From positions 248,001-312,000 of the forward strand of contig CAWBVA010000012.1 in assembly GCA_963792125.1 (NCBI GenBank): 64,000 nt of DNA, given 5' to 3'. The notes under the pieces are model-generated. The model ran no database searches, had not been told where the DNA came from, and saw only the letters and a program-made list of their open reading frames with translations. This document shows, piece after piece, positions 39,609 to 48,068 of the stretch. This DNA is from Methanocella_A sp963792125. Its GTDB lineage: Archaea; Halobacteriota; Methanocellia; Methanocellales; Methanocellaceae. Position numbers and translations under genes: made by a program. Numbering within the stretch: the first letter of the stretch is position 1; every line of letters starts with the position of its first letter.

Positions 39609-41096
39609 TCACTCGCTGGTGATCACTTTCACGTTGGCGGGCTGCTTGACGATGCTGCCCATCTTGACGCCCACGAGGAAGTCGAGGTTCTTCTCTGCGG
39701 CGATGTCCAGCATGCGCTGGGTAATCACGCCATCAAAGACAACGCTCTTTACGTCGCCGTTGGTCTCCTTGAGCGTGTTGGCCAGGTCGCGGACAGCGAC
39801 GGTCTTGAGCACGTTCTTGTTGGCGTCCAGCAGCTTTGCGCTCAGAGTGCCCGAAAGCTCCTTCATGATGCCGTCGAACTCGCTGGGCTCCTTCTCTTTC
39901 CGGGGTGCGACCTGCTCGCGGGGCTCGCGGGACTCACGGGGCTCGCGCTGCTCGCGCGGCTCTCTCCGTTCCTCCCTGCGCTCCTCTCCTCTCCGGTCCT
40001 CCCGGCGGTCGTCGCGGCGGGGTGCTTCCCTGCGCTCGGAACCTTCTTCCGAGCCGCGCCTCAGGCTCTTGCGCCTCGGGGTCTCTCCGCGCTCCGTGCG
40101 TTCCCGGCGCTCTTCGCGCTGCGGGTACTCGCGCTGCGGGTACTCCTTCTGGGCCGGCGCCTGCGGCTGCGCCTGGGCGGCCTCGGCGGGCCTTGCGGCG
40201 AGTGCCTGGGCGGCCTCGCTCATCGGCTGGCCCTTGTCCTTTTCAGAGGACGGGGTGATCTGCTTGTTGCGCCTGCGCTGCGGCACCTCTACGACCTGCT
40301 CGACCGGGACCTTGCTGCGGAGCGCCTTGATGACCTCTTTCTGGGTCAGCTCCTCGACACCCTTGCCATCCGGCGCGCGGGCGACGAAGTCCACATCGGC
40401 TACCTGGAGCAGTTCCTTGAGAATGAGCTCTCCGCCCCTGTCGCCATCGGTGAACACAGTCACAGTCTTCTTCTTGCTGAGCTCGGCTACGAGCTGCGGA
40501 ACATTTGTTCCCTCGACGGCGATCGCGTTCTTGATGCCGAACTTGAGCAGATTAAGCACATCAGCCCTGCCCTCGACGACGAGAATCGCGTCAGAGTCGA
40601 GCACGTTCGGGCCTGCCGGCAGGTTCTCGATGAAGGTGACTTCCTCGATCCGCACTGCCTGCTTGACTGCGTCGGTGATCTCCTGGCTCTCGGGCACGGT
40701 GTTGTCGAACATCTCCGTCAGGATGTGCTTCGCGCGGTCGATGATCTGCTTCCGCTTGGACGAGCGCACGTCCTCGATCTTCGTGACCGTGATCTTCGAG
40801 ATGCACGGGCCAACGCGGTCGATGGTCTCCAGCGCCGCTGCAAGGATCGAGGTCTCGACCTTGTCCAGGCTGCTCGGGATGAGAATGTTGCCGCTCGACT
40901 TGCCGTACTTGGAGGTAATATTAACTTCGATCCTGCCGATGCGGCCCGTCTTCTGCAGCTCGCGAAGGTCCAGGTCTGCACCCAGGAGGCCTTCGGTCTG
41001 GCCGAAAACTGCCCCTACCACGTCGGGACGTTCGACGACGCCCTCAGCGCTGATATGAGCGTGAATTACATATTTTGTCGTGTCAGATTCTTCCAT
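39609..41096 (-). CDS. dnaG: Archaeal DnaG (TOPRIM primase-like, exosome-associated)
   Basis: 495 residues from ATG 41096, giving MEESDTTKYVIHAHISAEG; the open frame runs further but that part is CATG-rich non-coding sequence. The central TOPRIM domain has ILVVEGRADVLNLLKFG (catalytic Glu, about 175-191) and VTVFTDGDRGGELIL (DxD). Residues about 300-435 are a low-complexity Pro/Gln then Arg/Glu-rich linker (repeats like REPRE, RREERR), followed by a conserved C-terminal domain. Archaeal DnaG has weak primase activity and is a stable part of the RNA exosome. The linker is unusually long and charged. Ends at a strong hairpin terminator. Confidence 0.93.
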   Translation of the reverse strand: MEESDTTKYVIHAHISAEGVVERPDVVGAVFGQTEGLLGADLDLRELQKTGRIGRIEVNITSKYGKSSGNILIPSSLDKVETSILAAALETIDRVGPCISKITVTKIEDVRSSKRKQIIDRAKHILTEMFDNTVPESQEITDAVKQAVRIEEVTFIENLPAGPNVLDSDAILVVEGRADVLNLLKFGIKNAIAVEGTNVPQLVAELSKKKTVTVFTDGDRGGELILKELLQVADVDFVARAPDGKGVEELTQKEVIKALRSKVPVEQVVEVPQRRRNKQITPSSEKDKGQPMSEAAQALAARPAEAAQAQPQAPAQKEYPQREYPQREERRERTERGETPRRKSLRRGSEEGSERREAPRRDDRREDRRGEERREERREPREQREPRESREPREQVAPRKEKEPSEFDGIMKELSGTLSAKLLDANKNVLKTVAVRDLANTLKETNGDVKSVVFDGVITQRMLDIAAEKNLDFLVGVKMGSIVKQPANVKVITSE

Positions 41097-41475
41097 TTTT
41101 AAACACTTCCTGGATCCCTGACACTCAAGCAAATAGCCGGGCAATAAAAGTGGTCTGACCGCATGTCGAACATGCTTTGCATGTTGCACATGCCATGCAT
41201 GTCATGCATGCTTTCCCAGACCCATGGCGTATCTGTATCTGCTGTACGCCATACGCTCATATAAATCCGCTAAACAGCTGCGCGCAATTGGTGGGAGGCG
41301 CCACGCCGTTCTCGTGAAGTATGATGAATGAATGATTATTACCCTGACTATTGAAGTGTAGGGAACTGTTGTCTCTACTTTTCAATGGAATGCCACCGTC
41401 AACGGGCCTTCGTCATTACAGCGAACAGGCATAGTTGATTCGGCTTATTGGCGTACTATTGTGTGCGCTAGAGGT
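41097..41475. other. Intergenic stretch with a CATG-rich patch
   Basis: No gene. Bases 41160-41212 hold eight CATG tetramers in about 50 bases, several as GCATGC/ATGCAT palindromes. The rest (41220-41475) shows no recognisable element. It lies between the toprim gene's 3' end and dnaG, both on the minus strand. Confidence 0.45.
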
Positions 41476-41888
41476 TTAATAATGTTGTGGTTTCATGGAA
41501 CAAACTTCCTTCAGGTTTTCCACGTAGCCGTATAAGTTCTCTACTTCCATGATCTCTTTCTTCAACAGGCCTCTCAGCGTGCACCTGATGTTATTGTCGG
41601 GCCTGGCGCCGTCGGCTTCCATGAAAACGGATATCTGCCGGGCCACCTCTTCGCCACGCTCGTCCCAGTCTGTCAGTATTATTATATCTGCCTTCGACCG
41701 GGCCAGGCTCTCGGACAGGTTCAATAGAGACTGGTGAGACGTCATGACGATCTCGCCCGTGACGCCCAGTTTCGCCAGCGCTTCGCGGTCCCGTTTCCCT
41801 CGACGAGGACGATCGCGCCGCACAAGGCCCGGTCCTTCAATTCGTCGATTGCCTGCTCGATTCCCGCGAGACGCTCACAGTCATCCAT
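41476..41888 (-). pseudogene. Small TOPRIM-domain protein (UPF0292-like), one-base frameshift
   Basis: The N-terminal frame from ATG 41888 reads MDDCERLAGIEQAIDELKD...GAIVLVEGN, then breaks. The other frame continues REALAKLGVTGEIVMTSHQSLL...ADIIILTDWDERGEEVARQI, completing a TOPRIM domain (VEGxRD and TDWD motifs). One A is missing in the AAA run at 41794-41796; restoring it gives VEGKRDREAL and exactly 137 residues, the usual length. The ATG overlaps the stop of the DUF167 gene by eight bases, so translation would be coupled. Function of the family is unknown, probably nucleic-acid-related. Confidence 0.75.
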
Positions 41889-42201
41889 TCAGCCGGCCCT
41901 CCATGACTTTAGCAACGGCTTCGGCGCTGATGCCTCTGATGAGGACGGTCTTCCGGCTGTTCGTGGCGCCAGATGCGATCTCCACGCTCGTCGAAGGTAT
42001 CTTGAAAATATCCGCGAGCGCTTTGATAAGCTCGTCATTAGCCTTGCCCTTTTCCGGCTGGGCCTTGAGCCTGACCTCGATGCGCTTCCGCCACTGGTTG
42101 TATCCGCTGGGCACCTCCACGCTTTTAGAACCCGGGGACACCTCGAAGTCTATGACCGACCCTTCCTTTGTGGAACGGATGGCGTCAGTAAATGGCATCA
42201 A
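41881..42201 (-). CDS. DUF167 / UPF0235 (YggU-like) protein
   Basis: 106 residues. Characteristic features: DFEVSPGSKSVEVPSGYNQWRKRIEVRLKAQPEKGKANDELI (about 19-60) with the KxxPxxGxAN motif, followed by ASGATNSRKTVLIRG. This is a small alpha/beta domain found in all domains of life, without a firm function. It overlaps the TOPRIM gene, so the two form one unit. Confidence 0.88.
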   Translation of the reverse strand: MMPFTDAIRSTKEGSVIDFEVSPGSKSVEVPSGYNQWRKRIEVRLKAQPEKGKANDELIKALADIFKIPSTSVEIASGATNSRKTVLIRGISAEAVAKVMEGRLNG

Positions 42202-42600
42202 TAGACCGTTGGGAAGCGATGATAAAAGCGTTGTGGTAAACGGGGAGGATTATGGAGGTTTCGAGAGGTCTCGGAGACTGCTAATCTGCACAGGAACTTC
42301 CGTGACCACTATCAATAATAGAAATATCCCCAGGCCACTAACTCCGGGAGATCATCCTCATATGAGTAATCTCGCTGTCCTTCCCAGTTACCCTCGCGGC
42401 CGGGGTTAAATATTCCGCGTTGAGGTTGTCTTGTCCCTCACAGATAGGAATACCCATTAACTCGGGCAAGGACCTTACAACACGGATCTGATTTAGCTCC
42501 CATTATGCACGGATGATCACAAAATCATTAACTGATGAATTCACGCCCGTCCTCGTAGAGAGCAGAATATACTGTACTGTGCGAGCTTATAAATGTTATC
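42202..42600. other. About 400 bases without a supported gene
   Basis: Mixed composition. A tRNA-Ser-like anticodon phrase (GACTGCTAATC near 42277-42287) occurs but has no matching acceptor or T arm. TATA-like elements (GCTTATAAATG near 42585-42595 on the plus strand) are present. Nothing else recognised. Confidence 0.4.
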
Positions 42601-42702
42601 ATCACGGAGGCACCGGAGGCCACGGAGGGATGGCGACGTTTGCTCATTTCCGGCTGGTGTGACGCTTACTCTCCGTGGCTTCTATGGTCTCTGTGGCTTT
42701 TT
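42601..42702. repeat. 9-base-periodic hairpin element, locus A
   Basis: Left arm CACGGAGGC ACCGGAGGC CACGGAGGG near 42604-42630; right arm CTCCGTGGC TTCTATGGT CTCTGTGGC near 42671-42697. Each has a 9-base period and the two are complementary, so they form an imperfect hairpin. The right arm encodes the last ~13 residues of pyrC on the minus strand (ATETIEATESKRH). Confidence 0.65.
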
Positions 42703-44026
42703 TGTTATCCGGCCGGCGAGAATAGCCTTTTCCCCTGATGAAGTGCCCGGAGCCCCTCTTGGCGTATAGTTCTTTGCCATCGAGGATTACGTTGCCGCGC
42801 AGCATGACGGCCTTCGGGAAAATAGCATCGAAGCCCTCGTAAGGCGTCCACCCGGCCTTGCTGTGCAGGCCTGCGGCCGTGATCACGCTCTTTGCGCCCA
42901 TGTCCACGAACATTAAATCCGCGTCATACCCGCGAGCGATCATTCCTTTTCCGGCAATGTCGAAGATCATCGCGGGGTTTGCCGAGGACATATCGATCAG
43001 CCGCTGTAGTGATAATCGGCCGTCCGCCACTGCTTTCAGCATCAGGGGCATCATGGTCTCCACGCCAGGGACGCCTGCCGGCGCTTCCTTGACAGGCAAC
43101 GCCTTATCGTCGGCGGTGTGGGGGGCGTGGTCCGAGGCCAGGACCTCTATGGAGCCATCATTGACAGCCTTCCACAGCGCGCTGATGTCCTTGTCGCTGC
43201 GTATGGGCGGGTTCATTTTGGCCCGTGCTCCAAGCCGCTTCCAGTGGCCCATGGTCAGCATCAGGTGGTGAGGGGTGACGTCGCAGGTTATTCCGGCCTT
43301 GCTGATCATTTCCACGGACTTAGCGGTGCTGATGTGGGTAATATGCATGGGGACTTTCGTTTCCCGCTGCATCTCGACAGCCTCCGCCACGGCATTTATT
43401 TCCGATTCCGGAGGGCGCATCTGCGAGTAGACCGAGGCAGACGTGTCTTTCCTGAAAGTTTTTTTAAGCTGCTCGTGCAAAGCCTCGTCCTCGGCGTGAA
43501 TGCTGGCGGTCGCCCCGAGCACGGCAATCACCTTCAGCGCCTCACGCAAGGACTCCGCGTCCACGCCCATGCCGCCGGTGCTATGGGCCATGAAGATTTC
43601 CCCGAAGGCCAGCACGCCAAGCTGCCACAGCCTCGGGAGCCGCCTCAGGTTATCTGATACGCCGCCGTTGATGGCAAAATCGATCATGCAGCGGTTCTTA
43701 GCTACCGCCAGCTTGACCTCGAAGGACTCTTCGTCGATGGTGGGCGGGTCTGTATTCGGCATGTCGACCACGGTAGTGACGCCGCCGTAAATCGCCGCTC
43801 TCGAGCCGGTCAGCCAGTCCTCTTTCTCCTCCTGGCGGAGGTCGCGGAAGTGTACGTGCGTGTCGATGGCGCCCGGCATGACGAGCATGCCCCGGGCGTC
43901 GAAGGTCTCGTTGCCCTTCAGTATTTTGGCGATGCGGCTGATCTTCCCCTCGTCGATGCCTATAGAGCATGTAACGATCTCGTCGCCCAGGAGCGTCCTG
44001 GCGTTCTCCACTACCAGCCCGTGCAT
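42644..44026 (-). CDS. pyrC: Dihydroorotase
   Basis: 460 residues. An amidohydrolase that closes carbamoyl-aspartate to dihydroorotate in pyrimidine synthesis. Metal ligands: GAIDTHVHFRD (about 53-63, HxH), TSIHAEDEAL-type His near 178, THIS near 230 and ASDHAPHT near 303 with the catalytic Asp. PNTDPP marks the substrate loop. The last ~20 residues (after RGKGYSRRPD) are Glu/Thr/Lys-rich and come from the 9-periodic repeat element; homologues normally end earlier. A TATA-like TATATATTTTTAAAAA lies near 44080-44095. Confidence 0.93.
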   Translation of the reverse strand: MHGLVVENARTLLGDEIVTCSIGIDEGKISRIAKILKGNETFDARGMLVMPGAIDTHVHFRDLRQEEKEDWLTGSRAAIYGGVTTVVDMPNTDPPTIDEESFEVKLAVAKNRCMIDFAINGGVSDNLRRLPRLWQLGVLAFGEIFMAHSTGGMGVDAESLREALKVIAVLGATASIHAEDEALHEQLKKTFRKDTSASVYSQMRPPESEINAVAEAVEMQRETKVPMHITHISTAKSVEMISKAGITCDVTPHHLMLTMGHWKRLGARAKMNPPIRSDKDISALWKAVNDGSIEVLASDHAPHTADDKALPVKEAPAGVPGVETMMPLMLKAVADGRLSLQRLIDMSSANPAMIFDIAGKGMIARGYDADLMFVDMGAKSVITAAGLHSKAGWTPYEGFDAIFPKAVMLRGNVILDGKELYAKRGSGHFIRGKGYSRRPDNKKATETIEATESKRHTSRK

Positions 44027-44173
44027 AATGGTAGAGACTGCCTGCCGGGATAAATAGATTTTTACAGGCCCGTTAGTTTCTATATATTTTTAAAAATTAC
44101 TCTCCGACAGATAAAAATTGGATTCCCTGCATATTAGATCGGCGTATATTAAAATGATAGTTCATTATAGACT

Positions 44174-44202
44174 AACTATATAGAATATATAGTTATATAT
44201 AG
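44174..44202 (+). promoter_or_regulatory. Inverted repeat beside the TATA box of the phosphate transporter operon
   Basis: Perfect 9-bp arms AACTATATA and TATATAGTT separated by GAA (44174-44194), directly followed by TTATATATAG. The TATA box is either the right part of the repeat or the stretch at 44194-44202. The layout fits an operator that overlaps or abuts the promoter, as expected for phosphate-responsive control, though the repeat may partly reflect A/T bias. Confidence 0.45.
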
Positions 44203-44266
44203 CAAGGGTTATGGGCAATCGCAGATCATAGACATCCGGACTTACAGAACATACAGGGGCTGACAA

Positions 44267-45271
44267 ATGGATCCATTCATTCTGATGGTCATAGCGATTC
44301 TCGTGGCGCTGGCTTTCGACGTGATGAACGGTTTCCACGATACCGCAAACTCCGTGGCCACGGTCATCTACACTAAGGCGCTGCCCCCGCAGGTGGCCAT
44401 CGGCATCGCGTCGATCATGAACATCGTCGGGCCGTTCCTGCTTGGCACTGCCGTAGCTAAAATTATCGCTACCAGTATCATACCCATCGAATTCCTTTCT
44501 ATCAAGATTGTTATCGGCGCCCTGATGGGTGCCATCGCCTGGGACCTGCTCACCTGGTATTACGGGCTTCCCGTCAGCTCCTCGCATGCGCTGATCGGCG
44601 GCCTGGTCGGCAGCGGCATCACCGCGGTCGGCCTGGGCGGCATCAAGTGGAGCGGGCTGGAGACAGTCTTACTGGCGCTGCTCATATCGCCGATCGTGGG
44701 CATCATCCTCGGCATGGTCATCATGTTCCTGGTGGGCCGGTTCGTGATATCGCGGCTGGGCCATAGTCGCAGTAATTCGATTTTCAAGAAGATACAGATT
44801 ATCTCGTCGGCGTGCGTCAGCCTGACGCATGGCTCGAACGACGCGCAGAAGACCATGGGCATCGTCGCCATGTTCGTGGCCGTCACGTACGGCTATGAAA
44901 AGATCGTCATCGAGCCCTGGATGGTACTCGCTTGCGCGCTCGCCATCGGACTGGGTACAGCCCTGGGCGGCTGGCGCATCATCCGGACGCTGGGCGAGAA
45001 GATCGGCAAGGAAGAACTATCCCCGTCGCAAGGGTTCGCCGCCGAGACAGGAACGGCTATTACCATTGCGGTTGGCTCACATTTGGGCGCACCTATAAGT
45101 ACCACCCACGTATTATCTTCTAGCGTTGTCGGCACTGTAATGATCGGTGGCATAGGCGTCCTGAATAAAAACGTCGTGATGAACATCCTGACGGCATGGC
45201 TGCTCACAATACCGGTCGCCGCCGTTGCAGCTGCCATCTCATACTTCGTATTAACCCTGGTGGGAATATGA
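44267..45271 (+). CDS. pit: Inorganic phosphate transporter, PiT family
   Basis: 334 residues, about 10 membrane helices. Both halves carry the PiT signature: FDVMNGFHDTANSVATVI (about 19-36) and the second repeat SLTHGSNDAQKTMGIVAMF (about 185-203). It takes up phosphate (or metal-phosphate) with a cation. It overlaps the DUF47 gene by four bases, the standard archaeal pairing. No partial repeats or frameshifts. The leader from the promoter to the ATG is about 40 bases. Confidence 0.95.
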   Translation: MDPFILMVIAILVALAFDVMNGFHDTANSVATVIYTKALPPQVAIGIASIMNIVGPFLLGTAVAKIIATSIIPIEFLSIKIVIGALMGAIAWDLLTWYYGLPVSSSHALIGGLVGSGITAVGLGGIKWSGLETVLLALLISPIVGIILGMVIMFLVGRFVISRLGHSRSNSIFKKIQIISSACVSLTHGSNDAQKTMGIVAMFVAVTYGYEKIVIEPWMVLACALAIGLGTALGGWRIIRTLGEKIGKEELSPSQGFAAETGTAITIAVGSHLGAPISTTHVLSSSVVGTVMIGGIGVLNKNVVMNILTAWLLTIPVAAVAAAISYFVLTLVGI

Positions 45272-45957
45272 CAGACCCTCTACGATCGATAATGAACCTC
45301 TTCGCGAAGTCGCCGTTCAAGCCACTCACGGAACATGCGGAGAAGGTCAAGCTGACCGTCGCGAAGATGGACGAAGCCGTGAAGGCGTACACGGAAGGCG
45401 CAGACCCGGCAAAAATCAAGGCGATGTACCTGGAGATCAGCGATCTGGAGCACCAGGCTGACACAGTGAAGAACAACATCCGCATGCAACTCCCGTCCAC
45501 TCTGCTCATGCCGGTAGACCGGACCGACATCCTCTCGTTCCTGAAGCAGGAGGACGACGTCGCCAACAGCGCAGAGATGGTGGCTGAAATGCTGACCATC
45601 CGGCCCATCAAGCTGCCGCCGCCGGTGAAGGAGCAGATCCTCAAGCTGGAGGACGCCGTGCTGACGACCGTCAACGAGCACGTCGAGGCCGTAGAGAAGA
45701 TCGTCGACCTGCTGGACTCTTCATTCTCGTCGAAGCGCGTGAAGGAGATACAGGAGATCATCGCCAAGGTGGATACCCAGAAACACCAGGTGGATGTCAT
45801 CCGCCGCAAGGCTATGAAGACAGTCTACGAGAATGAGAAGGACCTCGGCGCCGTCAACATTTATATCCTTATCAACATCATAGAGGAACTCTCCTGGGTA
45901 GCGGGCCACGCAGAAAGCTCGTCCGACCGGATGCGACTCATCACCGCCAAACGGTGA
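45268..45957 (+). CDS. DUF47/TIGR00153 PhoU-like protein
   Basis: 229 residues from ATG 45268, inside the stop of pit. Helical PhoU-like fold with the acidic metal-binding motifs EISDLEHQADTVKNNIRMQL (about 60-79) and DILSFLKQEDDVANSAEMV (about 90-108). Such proteins accompany PiT transporters and probably gate or regulate them according to phosphate state. Cytoplasmic. A longer upstream frame exists, but it is the out-of-frame pit 3' end. Confidence 0.92.
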   Translation: MTDPLRSIMNLFAKSPFKPLTEHAEKVKLTVAKMDEAVKAYTEGADPAKIKAMYLEISDLEHQADTVKNNIRMQLPSTLLMPVDRTDILSFLKQEDDVANSAEMVAEMLTIRPIKLPPPVKEQILKLEDAVLTTVNEHVEAVEKIVDLLDSSFSSKRVKEIQEIIAKVDTQKHQVDVIRRKAMKTVYENEKDLGAVNIYILINIIEELSWVAGHAESSSDRMRLITAKR

Positions 45958-46063
45958 AGACGCCGGATCAGGGTAAAATAATAAAGACGCCTGCAATCGT
46001 CGCCGACCTCGTGGCCGACTCGCGCGCGTGCGCACGACCGACCTCGGGCAACCCTTTTTTAAT

Positions 46064-46684
46064 TTACTTCGGCACTTCACACTTGTCAACGGCGCGGTCG
46101 ATCTGCACCTCGAACACGTCGCCGCCCGGCTCCTTTTCCGCGAATATCTGGCCGGCGAAGGTGTACACGTTCGTCCGGTCATCCACCCACATGTCCGGCA
46201 TGAGCCCGGCCTTGATGCAAGCGCCTTCCAGGAACTCTTCCGGCCCCCATCGCTGCTCCACCGGCACTTGCGGCAGCAGCAGGCCACGGTACAGCCCGCG
46301 CTCGATAATAAGCCCGTCGTGCCCGATCCTGATGCTCTTCGGGCGATCGGCCGGCTTCACCCGTAACAGCTCCGGTTCCGACAGCACGGTCACCTCGATG
46401 TCGATGTCGTTCAGCTCCGCTGTCCTGACACGCGGGAACCTGGGGTCCTGGGTGGCCGCCTGCACGGCCGCGTCCACGATGGCTTTTCCCAGGGGTATGT
46501 CCGGGTATGGATAGCCGATGCATCCCCGCAGGTCGCCCATCATCTTCAGCGTCACGAACACTCCGCCCAGCTCGTCGAACGCCCCGGACAGCTTGACTTC
46601 GGGGACTTTATTCGTCCTGACATACTCCTCGATCACCTTGCGGGCCGTTTTTACCGCGATGGTGCCTTCCTCCAGGCTAAGCAT
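46064..46684 (-). CDS. AMMECR1-domain protein (TIGR00296)
   Basis: 206 residues. The signature LRGCIGYPYPDIPLGKAI (about 53-70) is diagnostic for AMMECR1, followed by ATQDPRFPRVRTAELNDIDIEVTVLSEPE. Archaeal structures exist for the family, but its biochemical role is unsettled; the conserved surface Cys and Arg suggest catalysis. It stands alone; rnpB is divergent. Confidence 0.92.
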   Translation of the reverse strand: MLSLEEGTIAVKTARKVIEEYVRTNKVPEVKLSGAFDELGGVFVTLKMMGDLRGCIGYPYPDIPLGKAIVDAAVQAATQDPRFPRVRTAELNDIDIEVTVLSEPELLRVKPADRPKSIRIGHDGLIIERGLYRGLLLPQVPVEQRWGPEEFLEGACIKAGLMPDMWVDDRTNVYTFAGQIFAEKEPGGDVFEVQIDRAVDKCEVPK

Positions 46685-46841
46685 AATCTCATGTAGGTGC
46701 TACGGAGTGAAAAATGTGGTGATTGCATGTGCCTTGAAATTAGCGCGCCTGAAATGGTCAGGACAGCTACAGGTCGGACGGCCGCTCGCGCGCGGTGCGT
46801 CAGGATGACGATGATGCGAGCGCTATAGCGGGATTAAGGCA

Positions 46842-46852
46842 ATATTTATATA
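46842..46852 (+). promoter_or_regulatory. TATA box of the RNase P RNA gene
   Basis: ATATTTATATA lies about 33-43 bases before the start of the P1 helix (46885), consistent with a transcript that starts at or just before the RNA. The preceding AAGGC may be a poor BRE. Confidence 0.5.
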
Positions 46853-46884
46853 TTGAGCCCGGGCATGTATAACCAGAAAACGAA

Positions 46885-47199
46885 ACCGTGAGAGAGGAGG
46901 GACGGCTGCCGCCTGTTTACAGGTGAGGAAAGTCCCCCCACCGCCTGGACACACAAATGTCTGCAAGGGCATACGGCGAGAGTCGTGGCAATGTCACAGA
47001 AACGCTACGGCCGCGCGTCAATGCGATGATTCGGCGACGATGAGGTCGCGCGCAGGCCGATGAAACGGTCAATCCTTGTGGGTGCAAGCTGAAGAGGGCC
47101 TATCCGGAAGTCCAGTCCCGGCCCGGTTATAGCGCATAGATGAATGCCGTCGGCCTTCGGGCCATGAACAAAAGGGGGCTTACCACCCTCACTCACGGT
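46885..47199 (+). ncRNA. rnpB: RNase P RNA, archaeal type A
   Basis: About 315 nt. The ends pair as helix P1: ACCGTGAG at 46885-46892 with CTCACGGT at 47192-47199, extended by GAGGG / CCCTC. Conserved elements in order: GAGGAAAGTCCCCCC (CR-I, about 46923-46937), the CACAGAAACGCTACGG segment (CR-II/III, about 46996-47011), GGTGCAAGCTGAAGAGG (about 47080-47096), and the 3' CR-V-like ACAAAAGGGGGCTTACC. It processes the 5' end of pre-tRNAs together with several archaeal proteins. Confidence 0.92.
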
Positions 47200-47381
47200 C
47201 TTGCGTTTTATCGATACAATGACAGATGATTGTCTGTAAGCAGGCGAAAAAGAATATAACCGCGATGTCACAGAATAGCCGTGGTCAGTTTGTTCGGCAG
47301 CCTGGCGAACTATTATTTTGCACAAAATTGAGTAAGTTATTTAGTTATTGGTGCTTACCTACAGTATGGTCGACGGATGCT

Positions 47382-48068
47382 ATGCACAGGTACAATCTGG
47401 GCTTGAAGGAGCTTGACGAAGAGATCGGCGGCATCAGAAGCGGTGCCAATATTATGCTCATCGGCCCTGCCATGTCGGGTAAGAACGCTGTGCTCAACAG
47501 CATCATGTCCTGCGGGTTGCAGAATGGCGAGGCTGTGGTCCTCGTGGAGACGCGCATGCCTGGAGAGGATGTACTGCAGAAGCTGAAGCCGCCCGAACCG
47601 GCTTTTATCGGCGTCGTCGACTGCGTGGCCCGGACGCTGGGCGTCAACGCGAGGGATACGCACCGCATCAGGCACGTGTCGAGCCCCGTTGACCTGACAG
47701 GCGTCGGGGTGCGGGTGAGCCAGCTCATGGAGGATTTCGACCGGGCGGGCAACGGCGAGGCAAGGCTGTGCATCGACTCGGTCTCGACCATGCTGATGTA
47801 CTCGAACCTGCAGACCGTTTTCCGTTTCCTGCACGTCATGGCCGGCCGTGTCTCCCTGCAGGGAGACCTCGGCATATACGTGGTGGACGAGGGCATGCAC
47901 GACAGTCAGACCATCGCCACGCTAAAGCAGCTTTTTAACGCGGTGTTGCAGGTGAAGGTCGAAGGCGACCGCACCTATATCAGGGCGGTCGGGCTCACCC
48001 CCCGCCCGACCCAGTGGATGGAATACGAGATCGTCGGCCAGACCGCCGTGATCAGGAGCACGCCATGA
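47382..48068 (+). CDS. RecA/RAD55/KaiC-like protein with altered P-loop
   Basis: 228 residues from ATG 47382; the upstream open frame to 47226 lies in the leader after rnpB and is unlike protein. KaiC-type start RYNLGLKELDEEIGGIRSGANIMLIGPAMSGKNAVL. The Walker A has Asn where Thr/Ser normally binds Mg-ATP (SGKN). A Walker B-like LCIDSVSTMLMY is at about 134-145. RAD55-type proteins in archaea are single-domain RecA-fold regulators. It overlaps the next gene by four bases (ATGA), so it is cotranslated with the KaiC-GTPase fusion. Confidence 0.75.
   Translation: MHRYNLGLKELDEEIGGIRSGANIMLIGPAMSGKNAVLNSIMSCGLQNGEAVVLVETRMPGEDVLQKLKPPEPAFIGVVDCVARTLGVNARDTHRIRHVSSPVDLTGVGVRVSQLMEDFDRAGNGEARLCIDSVSTMLMYSNLQTVFRFLHVMAGRVSLQGDLGIYVVDEGMHDSQTIATLKQLFNAVLQVKVEGDRTYIRAVGLTPRPTQWMEYEIVGQTAVIRSTP

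Noticed and set aside
39589..41058. 489-residue open frame on the plus strand
   Set aside because: Antisense shadow of dnaG, Ser/Arg-rich because of the opposite-strand codon pattern; no protein features.
42265..42305. tRNA-Ser(GCU)-like anticodon phrase GACTGCTAATC
   Set aside because: No matching acceptor stem, D arm or GGTTCGAAT-type T arm on either side, so it is not a tRNA gene.
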